A stretch of 64,000 bases of DNA from Poronia punctata (GCA_022579005.1 MU401624.1:22131-86130), one strand, 5' to 3'; numbered from the stretch's first letter, positions 35,169-49,000 are shown. Notes: a model not told the origin generated them from the sequence alone. A program made the numbers and translations.

Positions 35169-37677
35169 AAGAAGCGCCGGAGGATATGCAACTTGGATGC
35201 CTTCATGCGGGGTCAGAGTCAAATGCGTACTCGTACGTGGGTATACGCCGTACGGAGGTGCAGGCCTACCGACTAAGAGGTAGAGTAGGCTAGTTGAGTA
35301 GGATGTCTGATAATGCAGCCTATACATAAGATCGTACAGGCAAATATGTTAGATAGATAGAAGCCTGAAGCTGGTGTTACACATTTTGTGTTGTCCTATT
35401 CTAGTCGGCATTGTCAACATCCAAAACAAGACTTTTGTATACGTAAGCGTGGTGGGTAGAGCACCAGCCAGAATACTTAAAGGATCAGTTGAGTTATGAT
35501 GATTGGCGGTGCCTACCTGTCCCGAGCACTGTACCGACAGGTATCGGCAGGGGGTTGGGACAAGGGTGCCCTCAGAGTTCCCAGGTTCCGCCCAGAGCCG
35601 CCCAGGGTTTGCCCAGGGTGGCAGTGCGTGGTGTATCCACAATCCCCGGTACAAACTGAGGGCGCTACGGCAAGTACCCATCCATTTTGTTAGGGCGTTA
35701 TTGGCCCTGATTGCACCCTCAAACATGCAATGTCGCACCGCTTCTCTTTGGACGAAGTTGAACGTTTCCAAACACCCTGTTTCAGTATTTAGGTCACCCG
35801 TACACTAGTCTATGGCGAGCCTTTAGACGTCTATCCGTTGAGGTGAAGAAGCAATTTACCACATGGTAAGTGTATATGCCTATCATACGGTGAAAGCCAA
35901 TGCTTAATCTAGCAATATCTGCTGGACAGGCATGCATTAGGGCATTGACGCGAGGCAAACTTACCAAGTACTGTATGTGGGAATATACCGACGTAATCTA
36001 CCGTAGTAAGCATGCACGTACATCTCTAGATACCGAGTACATTACCGGTAAATATACTACGAGTAGGAATCTCTTACGAAACAATAGGCGCTTAGACTGT
36101 ATGATGCAATTGTTGCTATATCGCGCTGCACAGCCGCCTGTTTCGTGCTGGGCTATAATCAGTCGAAGCCGCTACTTGTAATAGACCAGTAATACCTTGG
36201 AGTCTATCACTTGGCTTGGTAGTCTTGACCTGCTGCGAGCTTACTGAGTAAACGAAGCCCCGGATGCAATAAGTATTGGTCGTTGGTCGTTGTCCGATTG
36301 TGAGGTCCTGAAGATTGCCAGGGGTGATGCCGTTGAGAAAATAGAGGAACAATGTATTTAGCCAACGTATATCTGCGTATGTCATTAGCAGCTGCGTGCT
36401 CGTGTTTGGGTGATACCTAACGAGATCATTAATCTAGCCTGCCTAGGCCTCTAACGTGATTATTGATTTGTTGTTGATTCTCGGCGTGACACAATCAAAT
36501 GTTGAACAAACACACTTACTCAAGTAGGTAGCCTCTACAAAGAGGAAGGGCGAATATCAGTTCGGGTTGAGCCGATAAACTAGACAGATGAAGGAGACTT
36601 GGGCGTGTCGTGTATTGCGAGTCAAGCCGGAATTGAAATGCCGCGTATAGGTAGGTACAGGCGTTCAAGTACCTCTCAAGCCTTCTTCAGGTGGTCAATG
36701 TTGAAATCACCCCACACCAAGCGCCAAGTCATCCAGATCTGGGTTGGTGCGAAGCCAGCCATCTCTGGAGAGTGACGAAAGTATTGGATCTTTATCCCGT
36801 ACCTACAGGATATCCCTGTTTACTGCATCCCCAGCTCCACCCGTCCCGCCCATCCAGACAATCAGGCCCCACCTCGTCTCCTATTCTTGGGCAACCTGAA
36901 ATTTTGGTGACTTTCGAGGTGCCAACCGCCCCGAAGTGTGGAAGGTTTTGCCTCTACCTACTCGTACTAGAGCCTCTCGTTCAAGCATCCTGAGACTTTG
37001 TACCTAAACACACCCACCAACAGTCTAGTCAACTTGGATCTTAAGGTTAAGTAGGTGCATCACCGACCGAAGTCATTCTCTACAACTCAACTGTCATTTC
37101 TCTTTCTTTTTTCCTCTCTTCACACGCTATCGAACGCGGACGTTTTCAGTCTTTTCGAACGGTTTACGAACTGCTGGACAACTACCAATAATTCCCATTC
37201 TGTGAAGGGGAATCGTCAGCTCGCTTGTTCTATCCTTCATCTACCCGAGGTGACGACGCCACCTGTAACCGGGTACCGTTTTCTATTACCGTCGACCTTC
37301 CAGTCCGACACGCATCACGTTCGCTTAGCACGGATCTGAGGAAGTATCATCATCGGTCAGAAACATAAATCACGGCGATATCCATTTGATCGATCATCCA
37401 CTGCAATTTTCGGACACTTAATCATAATCATACCGAACTCGTTCGTTTAATTGCCAGTGTAACGAAACGAAACAATACGGGCTGCTGGGTTCTTTGTTTC
37501 CAGTAACCAGTACCTACCCTCTGCGATCGCATGTCCACATTCTTTGAGCCATAACCAACCAACAGAAAGCGCCTCGTAAAGGCCAATAATCAACCTCTCT
37601 GGGAGAGGCAATTTTCACGCCCTTAGTCTTAATATTCGAGCCGACTTCGCGACGACATCGATAAACAACGCCCCACG
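35169..37677. other. Intergenic region and long leader of the Flc-type gene
   Basis: 2.5 kb without a gene. It holds short direct repeats of GCCCAGGGT type at about 35590-35620 and TACGAGTA/TACTCGTA motifs at about 36057 and 36959. A CT-rich stretch at 37071-37130 and a pyrimidine/AT mixture up to 37677 look like a fungal promoter and 5' leader. An open frame in that leader begins with GTG, not ATG, and is not called. Confidence 0.6.
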
Positions 37678-39982
37678 ATGAGGTTTTTCGGATTACGGCC
37701 AGCTCTATTGCTGTCCGCTCTCGCGGCCACTATACCAGCTGCTGCTGGAGAGCCTATGCTTACGTCGACCTCCCTCAACTCGTGCCAACCCAACTCCCAG
37801 TTCACGGCCAGTTTGTTCAACGTCGTATATACCCCGAACAATAACTCTGCTGCCATCAACGTTGTTGCGACATCCTCGATCGAAGGCCATGTCACCTTTG
37901 ACATCAACGTGGTCGCCTACGGCTACACCATCATCGAACAGAGTGTCGACCCGTGCGACGTAAAACTAGCTGGTCTATGTCCTATGACGGCCGGTAAAAT
38001 CCCCCTCAAGTTCAACTTGGATGTCGCCCCTTCGGCCAAAGACCAGATTCCCAGCATAGCCTACAACTTCCCCGACTTGGATGCCACCGTCAGAGTCGTC
38101 CTAACAGATAGAGAGACCAAGGAAAGTTTGGCATGCGTAGAGGCTGATGTATCGAATGGAAAGACGGTCAATTTGCTGGCGGTTAAATGGATCCTTGCCG
38201 TTATTGCCGGCCTCGTCCTTTGTTCATCTGCCGTGCTCAACGGCCTTGGCCATTCGAACGCAGCCGCCCACATTGCCTCGGGCGCCTTGTCCCTCTTTGG
38301 CTTCTTCCAGGCGCAGGCGATTCTGGGAATGACGAGCGTCCATCTCCCTCCTGTTGTGCAGTCGTGGACGCAAGATTTCCAGTGGACCATGGGCATTATC
38401 AACGTAGAGTTCTTACAGGACATCTTCACTTGGTACCAGCGCGCTACTGGCGGGTCTCCTTCCACCATTTTCGACTCGTTGACGACAGTGTCGGTCCAGG
38501 TTGAGAAACGAGCGTTGAATGTCTTGCCTGACTCGGCGGTGGACATCTACCGGAGATCGGCGGCCCTGGTTCCCCGTGCTACCACCCAACTGATGAAACG
38601 AAGTAATATCAAGACTGGATCTGGTAGCTACATTGTCTACGGCATTCAGCGTGTCGCCTTCAGAGCAGACATTGAAACAACCAACTTATTCGTTACCGGC
38701 CTTGTCTTCTACTGCCTGCTTGTTGTATTTACCATTGCCGCCGTTGCTGCGTTCAAGGGATTCTGCGAGCTCGCCGCGAAGAAGAAGTGGATGAAGGCCG
38801 ACACATTCCTTGAGTTCCGCAACGGCTGGCTTACCATCCTCAAGGGCATTCTGTTCCGGCTGACGCTCATCGGCTACCCGCAGATGACCATCCTTTGTCT
38901 TTGGGAATTCACGCAGGTTGATTCGCCGGCCGAAGTTGTCCTAGCCATCTTCTTCCTCGTCGGCATGACGGCCACTCTGGGCTGGGCTGCACTGAAGGTT
39001 ATCCGCATCGCCCGCCGTTCTGTCATCATGCATCGCAACCCTGCCTACATTTTGTTCTCGGACCCCCACGCGCTGAACAAATGGGGGTTTCTGTACGTGC
39101 AGTTCAGAGCCTCGGCCTACTACTTTGTCATTCCCGTCCTCGGCTACACGCTTGTCAAGTCGCTTTTCATCGCCTTCGCCCAACGCAGCGGAACCGCCCA
39201 GGCAATCGGATTCTTGTTACTCGAGGCCGCCGCCCTTATTACGGTCAGTGTGCTCCGGCCATGGATGGATAAAAGCACGAATTCCTTCAACATTTCCATC
39301 TGCGTGGTTAACTTTGTCAACGCCATTTTCATCTTGATCTTCTCAGACGTCTTCGACCAGCCTCCCCTCGTTAACGGCGTCATTGGTCTAATCCTCTTCT
39401 TTCTCAACGCCATCTTTGCCACCATCCTGTTGATCATGGTCATCATCTCGACCGCTCTGGTATTCTACCGCAAGAATCCAGATGGACGGTATCAGTTCAT
39501 GGCCGACGATCGAACGTCGTTCATGAAGTCCCAGTCGCAGCTAGCCGGTACGACCGAGCTCGACGCACTGGCAGCAACGGCTCGCGGTGGTAAAGCGGGG
39601 TACAAGCCCGGGCTTGACCTGGACGAGGACAACGAGTCGATAACCTCGGACGCCATGAGACGCCGCACTGACACGTCCAATATTGAGCTCACTGTAGGGG
39701 GACCGAGTTCCTCCCAAAACCTCGGGGCACAGAGCCGACCTCGGTCTCCAGTAAATCCTTCGGTCCCCTTATTTCCGGCTGGAGAAAGTTCACAGAGAGC
39801 GCCAAGTCCGTATGGCCCGTCATCAGCGAGTGCCTTTCGGCAGCAGAATAATTCCACTCCTACAAGTTTTAGAGCACAAAACAACGCAAGGTGAGTTAAC
39901 CCGTGATTTGATCGTCGTCTCGCGAACGCCTTACTAAGAAAAATTTAGCCCGTGGCAACGAGGTGCCGGCTATGATCACTAG
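37678..39982 (+). CDS. FLC: Flc/TRP-like integral membrane protein (ML-like and TRP domains)
   Basis: Exons are 37678-39890 and 39949-39982, giving 748 aa. The 58-nt intron begins with a perfect GTGAGT and ends TTACTAAG...TTTAG; it replaces an apparent TGA end by the tail SPWQRGAGYDH. A signal peptide (about 1-23, ending AAA or AAAG) precedes an ML-like lumenal domain (about 25-160, with Cys pairs in SLNSCQPNS and VDPCDVKLAGLCPMTAG). About nine membrane spans follow to about residue 600, including QAQAILGMTSVHLPP, the region around WLTILKGILFR, and VNGVIGLILFFLNAIF. The 140-residue C-terminal tail is Ser/Pro-rich and cytosolic. Yeast Flc proteins act in FAD import into the ER, calcium homeostasis and wall integrity. 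Which Flc paralogue this is cannot be decided. Start: first ATG, directly before the signal peptide. Confidence 0.93.
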
Positions 39983-41143
39983 GCGACGATCGAGCCCCAC
40001 GAAGCGAGGGGTTTCTTCTAGCTGGCAAAGTAGACCACCAGCCTTTTGATTTACACCGGAGTCGGGACAGAGTAGGATGGGATTGTTTTTGCTTTGATCT
40101 ATATTCCCACTGTGGACATGTTCCATTGGCGTTTTAGTCCCCATTCCATCACCCACCAAGATGGGTTGTTCTTTTTATGTTTGGAAGAGGTGAACGCTTG
40201 CGGTGCTTTCGTGTATGCCTTGGTTGATATTTCTGCAAGGTTAAGTTATAGACATCACTCACGAGTCGACACGGGATGTGTCTTTTAGTATACCAAGGCG
40301 GCGTCAAGAGAAGGCAGCATGAATCCCCTTTCTGCTTCTGATTCGGGTTACTGTACAAGTTACAAAACTGGGAATTCTGCCTCCCCATCAGGCGGGGTTT
40401 AGTTGAAAATGCATCGAGTTATCTATCTTAGGACAACTGGCATGGGTTTTGGGATATGACAACATTCGTGTACTGTTTGAACAGAAAAGGCTGGATATTA
40501 AATCTATTGGCTGTACGATCATGCACCCGTTATCCGGTCTGTTTTCTGATACCTGGGGACAACGTGAAAATGAAATTGAATGGATTTGATTAACATTGAA
40601 CCAAGAATTGGATTTCCATCCTTCCTAACCTAGGGACCCCAAGTTGGCTTTTTGGCACCATTTGGTAGTACTCGTAGGTAGGCCTGGTAGGTACGGTGAG
40701 GGTGGTACGATGAAAATCAGAAGACAGGCAGGACAGGTAAATACCTTGCAGGCTAAAATATCCTCTAGTACCGAATAGGCAATGCTCCATGCAGCTAGAC
40801 ATCTGACTTGGCTTCTCCCGGCTTTATGGCCAATATAGATGCCCATGTAGAACGAACTAAAATCCCCATATCGGATGATTTGTCGATGGGACGAGTACGA
40901 GTAGTCGCAGTATACCAACTTCAAGTCATCTTACTCGTACTCACCCGCCTACACGTACATATGGACCTCTTCTAGGATTTCCGAGTCTGCCAAGAGCAGC
41001 CTTTTAGAGTTCGATGCCTTTGACATCCATCAGATTTCCCTCCTAGCAGAATTATTATCCTTTCCATTGTCTTCTCGCTACGTTTTGCCTTGATGTGGGG
41101 GCATTATTCAAAGGCATACGCGTAACGAAATCGAGCGCTGACA
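39983..41143. other. Intergenic region between the Flc-type gene and CCZ1
   Basis: 1.16 kb spacer between same-strand genes. It carries a cluster of TACTCGTA/ACGAGTA motifs (about 40669-40680, 40891-40904 and 40931-40940). No gene is visible. Confidence 0.6.
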
Positions 41144-43675
41144 ATGTCAACCATTCCGAACCAGACAGCTACCGTACCCGCTCAGCTGGGCTTCTTAACG
41201 ATCTACAATCCATCTCTCGGGACGACGGATGAAACGATAGACGACCAAATTGTCTACTATGCATCGGTCAATACACAAACTCAAAGGCGCAAGCATCGGT
41301 CGCGAGGGAAGCCTACGGCCAATGTCTCCCAGGAAGAGCGGAACGAGCGCTTGAGACAAATTGGCCTTGCGCAAGGCATGGTAGAATTTAGTCGCGGCTT
41401 CTCAGACGGCAAGCCAGTCGATACCATAGAAACGGAGAAGACCAGGGTCGTGCTGCAGGAGCTTGAACCGGGTTGGTGGATTCTGGCGGTGCGTCGGAGC
41501 CCCTAACCCTCGGTTTTCGGCGATTCCCAAGTTGGTCGGTTGTACTGATGTTGTATCCGGCTACCTTTCTAGTCTATCGATCTCAGCAAGATTCCCCTGC
41601 CTCCGAGAATCGGTCCACCGACTTCTGACCAGACGGGCGAGCAATCGGAAAATGTCGAGTATTCGTCGCGAGAACTGAAACCGAGCACCCTGCTATTGCG
41701 GGACCTTTTGCGAGCACACTCGATATTTCTACTACACCATGCGCCCTCGCTGAGCGCGCTCTTTGTCAAGTCTAAGCGATCCAATTTCGTCAAGCTACTG
41801 AGCCGGTTCTGGGACCTCTTTCTGTCAACGTGGGACGTCATGTTGCACGGCAACCCGGCGGCCAATGTATTCCGAGGAATTAAACTTGCGGCTTGCGGAG
41901 AGCTTGGGGTGGGTGTGGGTGAGGAGGATCGCGGTAGCGGCGAGAGAGAAGTTTTGGAGGGCTTTGTTGGTCGGATCGACGGTCTGACGGACTTGGTTGT
42001 CTCCAAGTTTGGTTCCTCCCAGCCTCTACTAGAAGCAGAATCGGCCAAAGATGGAACTTCCAAGGATGACATTTCAGACCAATGGCTTGGCACTGGAGAA
42101 GAGCCAGGTGCGGAAGATGGCGCTGTTTTCTTGGGCGTGGGCGCCTTGTCTCGGAAGTCGCTACGTGATATCACCTGCTGGATGGAAGATATATATACCT
42201 GGGGTGAAAACGCATATGGCGTCAAGGAACGTCCGACATCTACGCGGCAGGCCAGACGGGGAGCAAAGTCTGCCGACGATGCGAAAGAAGGCAGTAAAGG
42301 TGGCGCTGGTGCGCATCCTAGTGATAGGACGTCAACACCTGCAAGTCAGCGTTCGTCCACCGGAGATGGAGCGTCGGACGAACAGGCCAAGGCGCAACAA
42401 GCTGAAGCGACATCTCACGCCGGAGAGGCCACCGACGAGGGTGGTATGACCAAATTAATGGGTTATCTAAAGATGGGCTATGGGACTCATTGGACCCTAG
42501 GCAGTTCTGACGATACTGGTCAAACAGTCACATCCGCAATGCAAGGGGCTAACGCGGACAAAGCCGAAGGCATCACAGCTCAAAGGTTTCCAGATACGCA
42601 TGGACACTATCTTATTGGGCTCCTAGGAGACATGGAAGAGCCCGACACCAGCGAGGGACGCGACAGAGAGCAGGAAACTGATGATCTGGAGACATCAGAT
42701 CACGATTCTAGAGTTTTGCTTCGGACGCTCACCGTGGAACTTGACGACGGCGATCGGGCAGAAGCCCAGCATGTAGAGGACTTGGGTAGCCAATGTACCG
42801 AGCTGACCTTGACCCCGAGTGGAGATAAAGACTATATGGATCCGAACTCACAGTTTGACAGTCAAGATCGCAACAAGTCACAGAAGCTGCGGGTTGTCGT
42901 CTACGTCAACAAACCTTTCATTTTCACTTTTCTGTTCCGGAACAGGACGGATTCCTTGGCTTTGGAGGGACTCTACCGGTCGTTACACCACCAATTGGCG
43001 CCTCTACGAAAACCTTTGGCATTGTCCACCACGTACCGGCCCAATAAGCCCGATGTAGGCGAGGCCGCATCACGCATCTTCGACCTTGTCTGGGACCCCA
43101 AAGCTATGACGGTCCATTCCACCTTACCGAGTATACCCACTCCTATGGAAATGTTGCGCCAAGCTAAGCCGCCCGTTTGGTCGCGAGCAGAAGCAGTCAA
43201 CACACATAACCAGATTCTTAACATGTATGCGGCTACCTTGACTGACTACTCTGAACTGGAGCGCACATGCAAGACGAACAGAGGTTGGTGGATTGTCTGG
43301 ACGCGTATCTTGGAGCACGACCCTTTACGGCCCCAGGACACCGAAACAGAGACAGCTACCGACATAGCTGAAGACAAGGCTTCCGGGATATCCGACCCGT
43401 CAAGCGCAAATACTCAGCAAGAAGGTAGTCAAAAGGATGAGGAAGCCAGACGTAGCCAAGATCACTTGACCCCCCTGCCGAAACCAAAGGTCAGCAAGGA
43501 GATTATCCTCATCCGCCGCGCTGGCCAGCACCACACAGGCCTTGGGGGAACTAGTGGGTCGTATTCGGAGAGCAGCGGTGGTGGCATTTGGTCAGAAGGT
43601 ACCAGTAGGCTCGCTCAGGGTATCGGCATCGACACGACTAAGTATATCGATGCATTACTGGGCATAGGTCGCTGA
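41144..43675 (+). CDS. CCZ1: Vacuolar fusion GEF subunit Ccz1
   Basis: Exons are 41144-41488 and 41573-43675; the 84-nt intron (GTGCGT...TTCTAG) joins WWILA to SIDLSKIPLPPRIG, giving 815 aa. The N-terminal 120 residues form a longin-type domain (AQLGFLTIYNPSLGTTDETIDDQIVYY, later ELEPGWWILAS). A second longin-like part continues from about 150 (LLRDLLRAHSIFLLHH...WDLFLSTWDVMLHG). The middle (about 320-480) is low-complexity and acidic, and the C-terminal third holds conserved pieces such as YVNKPFIFTFLFRNRTDSL. Ccz1 with Mon1 is the guanine-nucleotide exchange factor for the Rab7 GTPase Ypt7, needed for fusion at late endosomes, vacuoles and autophagosomes. The first ATG matches the conserved longin start. 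Confidence 0.9.
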
Positions 43676-45153
43676 AGCTTACCTCGTGTAAACCGCGAAC
43701 TTAAAGGCCTACGGGAGTTGAACAAATAAGCCCAACCATGCTGTAGTGCTCTACTCTCCTGACAAGCAATTCCTCCTCCCCTCTAAGGGTAAAAAGAAGA
43801 ACGTCTATAAGCTAAAGGGGGTCATCCGTCCCGATATGATATTTACCTAAGTAAGATATCGATTTGCAGGGTGGTTATCATGCTGTGGTATTTTGTTTTA
43901 GTTCTTTTTCTTGGGCTATTATTCTAGGCTTCGAGGCACGATTAGTAGCATGGTTATTATTCTGCTCATACTAGTGAGCAAGCATGGCATAGGATTAGGG
44001 GCGGTATTAGGTAGTCGGATAGGATGTTTTACATATTAGCTCAGGTGGGCTTTTTATGTTTTATATTATCTATCACGTGCAAAGACTCATACATATTATA
44101 TCCAGCAAAGACAAGACATGCGAAAATGTATCAGTGTAAGATAAGAGAAGTCTGATGTGATACTAAACCAGCCTACTCCTACTTGATTTATTTCTTAGAC
44201 GTTGTTGTCCTAGCCTTAGTCCTAGCCACAGCCCCCTTTTCTTTTTGCTTTAAAAAATAGAAGATAATAAGAGAGAACACCGTTTATACATTTATTCAGG
44301 TTTAACCTTTTTATATAAGGTGTAGTTAATCAAGTAGTATATTTATAGCTATCTCTCTCTTTATAATAGTTCCGATGCACATAGGTAAATAAATAAATAG
44401 ATACATGTAGGCTAGATAGCATATGTGTAAGTTATTACCAAGTAAACAACAAGTACAATTAATATAATAAATACAGCCATTATCAGACCTTGCTTGACCA
44501 ACTATTGCCTCCTTAGTTACTTACTTGCTTGTTTGCTTGCTTGTTTTAAACGCTTCTTAAAACGTTTTGCCTTCTTCTTCCCCCCTTTCTCTTTTCTAGA
44601 TACTTGCGTGACCCCAAAATCAGTTCTTGCTTACAAGTACTTGGTTCATTTCCCTTGGGTTTTAGGGGACATATACTTTCACAAACAAGAAAAGCCAGTA
44701 AGATGGTGAGATGATTGAAAAGGGAATTTTTCTGTTAAGAATATATACAATGAATAAAATCAAAAGTCTAGCCCTTGATATAGCTGGATATCCCAAGTCC
44801 GAACCCGAGTCCGAACCCTACCAAATAGAACAGATGCCAGAGTTTTGGGGAGACCGGTGTTCGTTCTCTTTTTATAGTTTTGCACATGGAAAACTATAAT
44901 AAGTCTAGTTCGGCAGACTCCATCCAGATGGGTATGTAATGCAGTCCAGTCCAGTCCTATCCCAGTTCCTTTCCTTTCCCATTTCTCTATTTATAACACC
45001 AAAAGTCAAAAAAAGACATCCAGCCATTTCTTGTTGTTGCGAGATATTTGGCAGGCAGTGAAAGGGAAAAAAAAAACATTCGTCATCATGAGCGTCACGC
45101 GGCCAACCCTAGACCTAGATCCTCAAAGCGCATTGTAACTTCTACATGCACCT
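43676..45153. other. Convergent spacer with an AT-rich patch
   Basis: 1.48 kb between the stops of CCZ1 and the Asp f 7-like gene. 44030-44480 is noticeably AT-rich. At about 44514-44543 there is a degenerate four-base repeat (ACTT/CTTG/TTTG). No gene is visible; ORFs are short and lysine/serine-rich by composition. Confidence 0.6.
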
Positions 45154-46035
45154 TTAGCTGAATGACCAAGTGACGGTAGAACGTCCGACATCAGGGCCGC
45201 CGAACAAGGAGTCAAAGACGCCCTCGGATACGTCAATGGAGCCGGGCGAGCAGCCGGGACAATTGTCGCGAACCACGGCCTTGGCCGTGTTGCCGTTGCC
45301 GGCCTTGATGGTGATGGTCTGGTCGCACCACGGATGGTTGGGAACACCGACTCCCAGACTGGTTCCCTGGAATCGACCGAACCAGTCCTCCTTGGAGATA
45401 GCTACGATGTTGCCGGAATCCTTGCCGGAATCATCGTATCCGCACGCGCCCATGCCCACGGCGTAGTAGGTGATGTCGCCGCTGTACTTGGCCTTATCAC
45501 TCGGGCTGGTGCCGAAGCCCAGGGCGCCGCCACCCGAGGCCGGGGGCGTGTCTGCTGGGTAAGAGGGGGCGGCTGAGGTTGTGGGCTCCGGCTCAGGTGC
45601 AGGTGAGGTCTCGTAAGTTGGCTCTGGCTCGGGTGTGGGCTCGGGTGTGGGCTCAGGCGTAGGCTCGGGTTCGGGAGTGCTTGTGCTTGTAGTTGTAGGA
45701 GCAGGCGGCGGCGCTTCAGAAGATGATGTTGTCTCTGCGGGCGGCGACTCTTTCACGGTGTATGACTTTGCCGGGGTAGGCTTAGGGATTGGCGTGCTGC
45801 TAACAGTGGTAGGCGGTTGGAAGAACTCGGCTGGTTGGCCGGTGGTGTGCGTGGGGAGGAGGGTCTGTGTTGTGCTCTCGTCTACGAGCACAGTCACCGT
45901 CTCCCAGACGGTTTCCCATTCGGTGACGAGCTCACGCTTTGCGTGTAGTTGCTGATGCGCATGGTGGCCATGAGGTTGCGCAATGGCCAGGCCAGCCAGG
46001 ATGGCAGCGGTAGTGGCTACTGAAATAGACTTCAT
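45154..46035 (-). CDS. Secreted Asp f 7-like protein with double-psi beta-barrel domain
   Basis: Single exon, 293 aa. The ATG at 46035 starts directly at a signal peptide ([19 protein letters not shown]). The mature protein begins with a His/Gln/Lys stretch. A Thr/Pro/Ser-rich part follows with an (EPTP)n-like linker (about 125-150), likely O-glycosylated. From about residue 185 comes a double-psi beta-barrel of the barwin/expansin/RlpA kind: [20 protein letters not shown], then [24 protein letters not shown], ending in TVTWSF. The Cys pattern and the Asp in IDVS fit the Asp f 7 allergen family. The protein is expected at the wall or in the medium; its activity is not established. The codon ten bases further upstream that extends the frame is not ATG. 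Confidence 0.9.
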   Translation of the reverse strand: MKSISVATTAAILAGLAIAQPHGHHAHQQLHAKRELVTEWETVWETVTVLVDESTTQTLLPTHTTGQPAEFFQPPTTVSSTPIPKPTPAKSYTVKESPPAETTSSSEAPPPAPTTTSTSTPEPEPTPEPTPEPTPEPEPTYETSPAPEPEPTTSAAPSYPADTPPASGGGALGFGTSPSDKAKYSGDITYYAVGMGACGYDDSGKDSGNIVAISKEDWFGRFQGTSLGVGVPNHPWCDQTITIKAGNGNTAKAVVRDNCPGCSPGSIDVSEGVFDSLFGGPDVGRSTVTWSFS

Positions 46036-49000
46036 GATGGGCAAGTTTCCTCAAAAGTCGAGACGTTCTTCTTTTCGTTTTTCTTGGGATGTCCAAAGTT
46101 AAGACTGAGGATGGGTGAGACTCGCAAGCGAGATGTGGAAGGTCCAGCCAAAGGGTATATTGCGGGCGGGGCAGGTGTATCAGAAAGAAGTGCGCTGCTG
46201 CTTGTTTCTATTTGGGATGTCTTTGTTTTTTTTTCTTTTGTCCGGCGGAAATGACGGTTGGTTGGAATGTCAACTTGTTGCGTCTGTACCCAAATTTGCC
46301 GAGGGGTTTCCTGGTCGAATCTCCAAATGCAATCAATGCCAAGAGGTATCTTGTTGCGAATCGCAAAGGACAGTGGTGAGCAGTTACACTTGTCAGAGAA
46401 AAAAGGAAGGTATACGGTGAGCACTGCTCAGTCTGAAAGAATGTATGAGAGTACCTCGAGGCAATGACGATCGCGGTAAGGTGAAGGAAGAGAGGGAAAT
46501 GAGCAAGAGGGAGGAGGCTGGAAGGATTCCTTTATTCGCTTATACCTCCCTTCCAGTGCCACAGTGGGTAAATCAGGAAAACAGCAGATGAGAGGGGCCG
46601 CACTGACTGCTGCTGGGACCACTTGGGCTGGACCCGGGCCTACAGTGGAGGGCTGGAGCCGCAGCCGGGGTCAAAGCCTGATAGAAGTACCTACTCGAAA
46701 ATAAAAGCCACAGTGGCACACAACCAGAGACAAACCACTTCCTCTCGGAGACGACAGCAAACAAGATTGGTTGTCCTTGCAGGCCGGGGCTGAAACATGT
46801 TACCTGGTCAGGCTTACGTTCTTTGGTTCCAGGCGCCCAGCAGCATGCTGTACAAGCACACGGTAAAGTATTTGTAGACTTTACTGGTTCTTTTTGTTTG
46901 TCTTCTCCCCCTTTGGCTTTGTCACTCCACCAATCCATCCAACATCACACCAGATAATAATACCGCACTAGACCTCCTACCTACTACGCAATATAGCCCC
47001 TAACTCGATATAGTACAACAGTCGGTTGTCAAACTAGAGTGTGTCGTGTGGAATCTAGCGAGAGACCGACTCTCCCCCGTCAGACGTTTCAGCTTTTACA
47101 ATAGGATGAGATGGCATTTCTGACGTGGAGATGTTTCCATCCTTCCCGCCACTTATTAACCCACTTGGCCGGTCCGTTGGGTAAAACGACGCGTGGTTGA
47201 CCGGCAAGCGGGAACTCACTCTAGGTAGCAGTAGAATAAAGAGCCGGAAATTTTTGAAAGGGGCTGTGCAAATCTCCATGATATCTGCCATCCATGATGA
47301 GCGTTGAATGTGCTCTCGTATTAACTGGTAAAATATCCTGGCACATAGCACAGAACACGAGGTAGGTAGGTATGTGGCTGCTAATGCCAATATCACTCAA
47401 AGGACAAGATATAGGTGGAAGGCAGGAACAACCCTTAGCCCAAGCTGTGGCTGTCGCTGTTGCTGTCGCCTAATTAATTTTTTTCTCCCCTTCCCAGGTC
47501 CCTTCCCTCCTTCCCTGGGCCGGACCTTTGGAAAACTAGACTAATGCAAGGCACCGATCCGCCTGTCAGCACGTGCGACCAATTACCGCTCGCGGAGCAG
47601 GGATAGTGAAGCGGGTGCGCATTCCTGTTCCTGACTGCGCTTGCAGGGATGAGCCCGAACAACACAGCAAATGCGCCCTTGTGACATATGCACATTTGTC
47701 CCTCTTTGTGACTATTACTTGTAGGAGGTTAGCTGCAGGATTCCTCTAGGCTGTGACAGTGACAGTGACGACAAAAAGAAGAAGAAATGGCAAGTAGAGT
47801 ATGTGACGTTAAAGTTATGAGGAGAATATGTTGATCCTTTTATATATGTGTAAGTTTTGTTTGTATTGTGACGTTATCTTGTCCAAGTGTTTAGATGGTA
47901 TACAACTAAGAACAAGACGCAATCAATACAGGGAAGCGACTTTTGTTTTGTTTATCCATCTCTCCAGCTGACTGTGACCTGTCACATCTACAAGTATATG
48001 ATTGATTGATTAACCTGTAAGAGGTTTCATTAGTAAGAAGACTTGGAGGGTTTGGGGCTTAGAGGGCGTAGCATATCACCGCCGATAACGTGAGCAGGTA
48101 CTACAACTGCCACGTAGCATACCTGCCCGACTTTCTAACCCAGACTTGATATGTGCACAACACGTCGGTTTGTTTTTAATATCTTTCCCTGGATAACAGA
48201 GAGGGATTGCCTTAACATTTGTTCATAAATTGAGGCAAATTCTCAAAACAATCCTTAATATAGAGCAATTCTTCCGAAGTGATGTGATTGCTTACCAGGA
48301 TACCTACATGCCCAACCTATGTTACAGATAAGAAAGCATAAAGACAAACAAACACTAACCTACATGCTTTTACATAAAAAGAACCGTTCTACTTCCAAGC
48401 ACAAGTAGGTTGTAGGTCTAAGTCTGCATATTCCCTTCTTAACAAGACTGCCATTTTCTTGCGCGCAACTGCGGACTCTCCCTTCCCCGCCTTATGCAAG
48501 GCACGGTAACTATCCGCCGTTGAGCCAGCCTTTTCAAAAGCATGGATTTGCGAGAGAGACAGAGAGAGAGAGACGGAGAACAGGGGCATGCTGTGCGTGT
48601 GTACGAGTATATTTGTCCTGCGAGTTTCTGGTTCTGGTTCTATGCCGTGATATGTAAGGTAGGTATACAACCAGCGCAACTATGTTACCTCTATATGCAG
48701 TGTATTGTAAAGTACTTTGTCTAACCCTCGCTTCCTTTTCCCTTTCCTCTTTTCCATGCATTCATCTAACCTAACCTAGCCCTATGTCTTTCTTCATTCC
48801 TGTTGTGGGTATGAGGCAGGGATTTCAGCATACGAGTTAGAGGAGCGGAAGGGAGAGTGATGGTTCGGATGGACTCTGGTTAGATAGGTAGTTCAAGCAC
48901 CTCACCTCAGCTTAAGATGTCTATGCTCGATTTCCTTAATCACTCCTCTCTAGCGCTTTCTTCATGTCCCATCTATACCCACCATAAACTCATAAACAAG

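Noticed and set aside
37055..37339. 94-codon frame in the leader of the Flc-type gene
   Set aside because: Begins with GTG and lies in a CT-rich leader; no evidence for translation.
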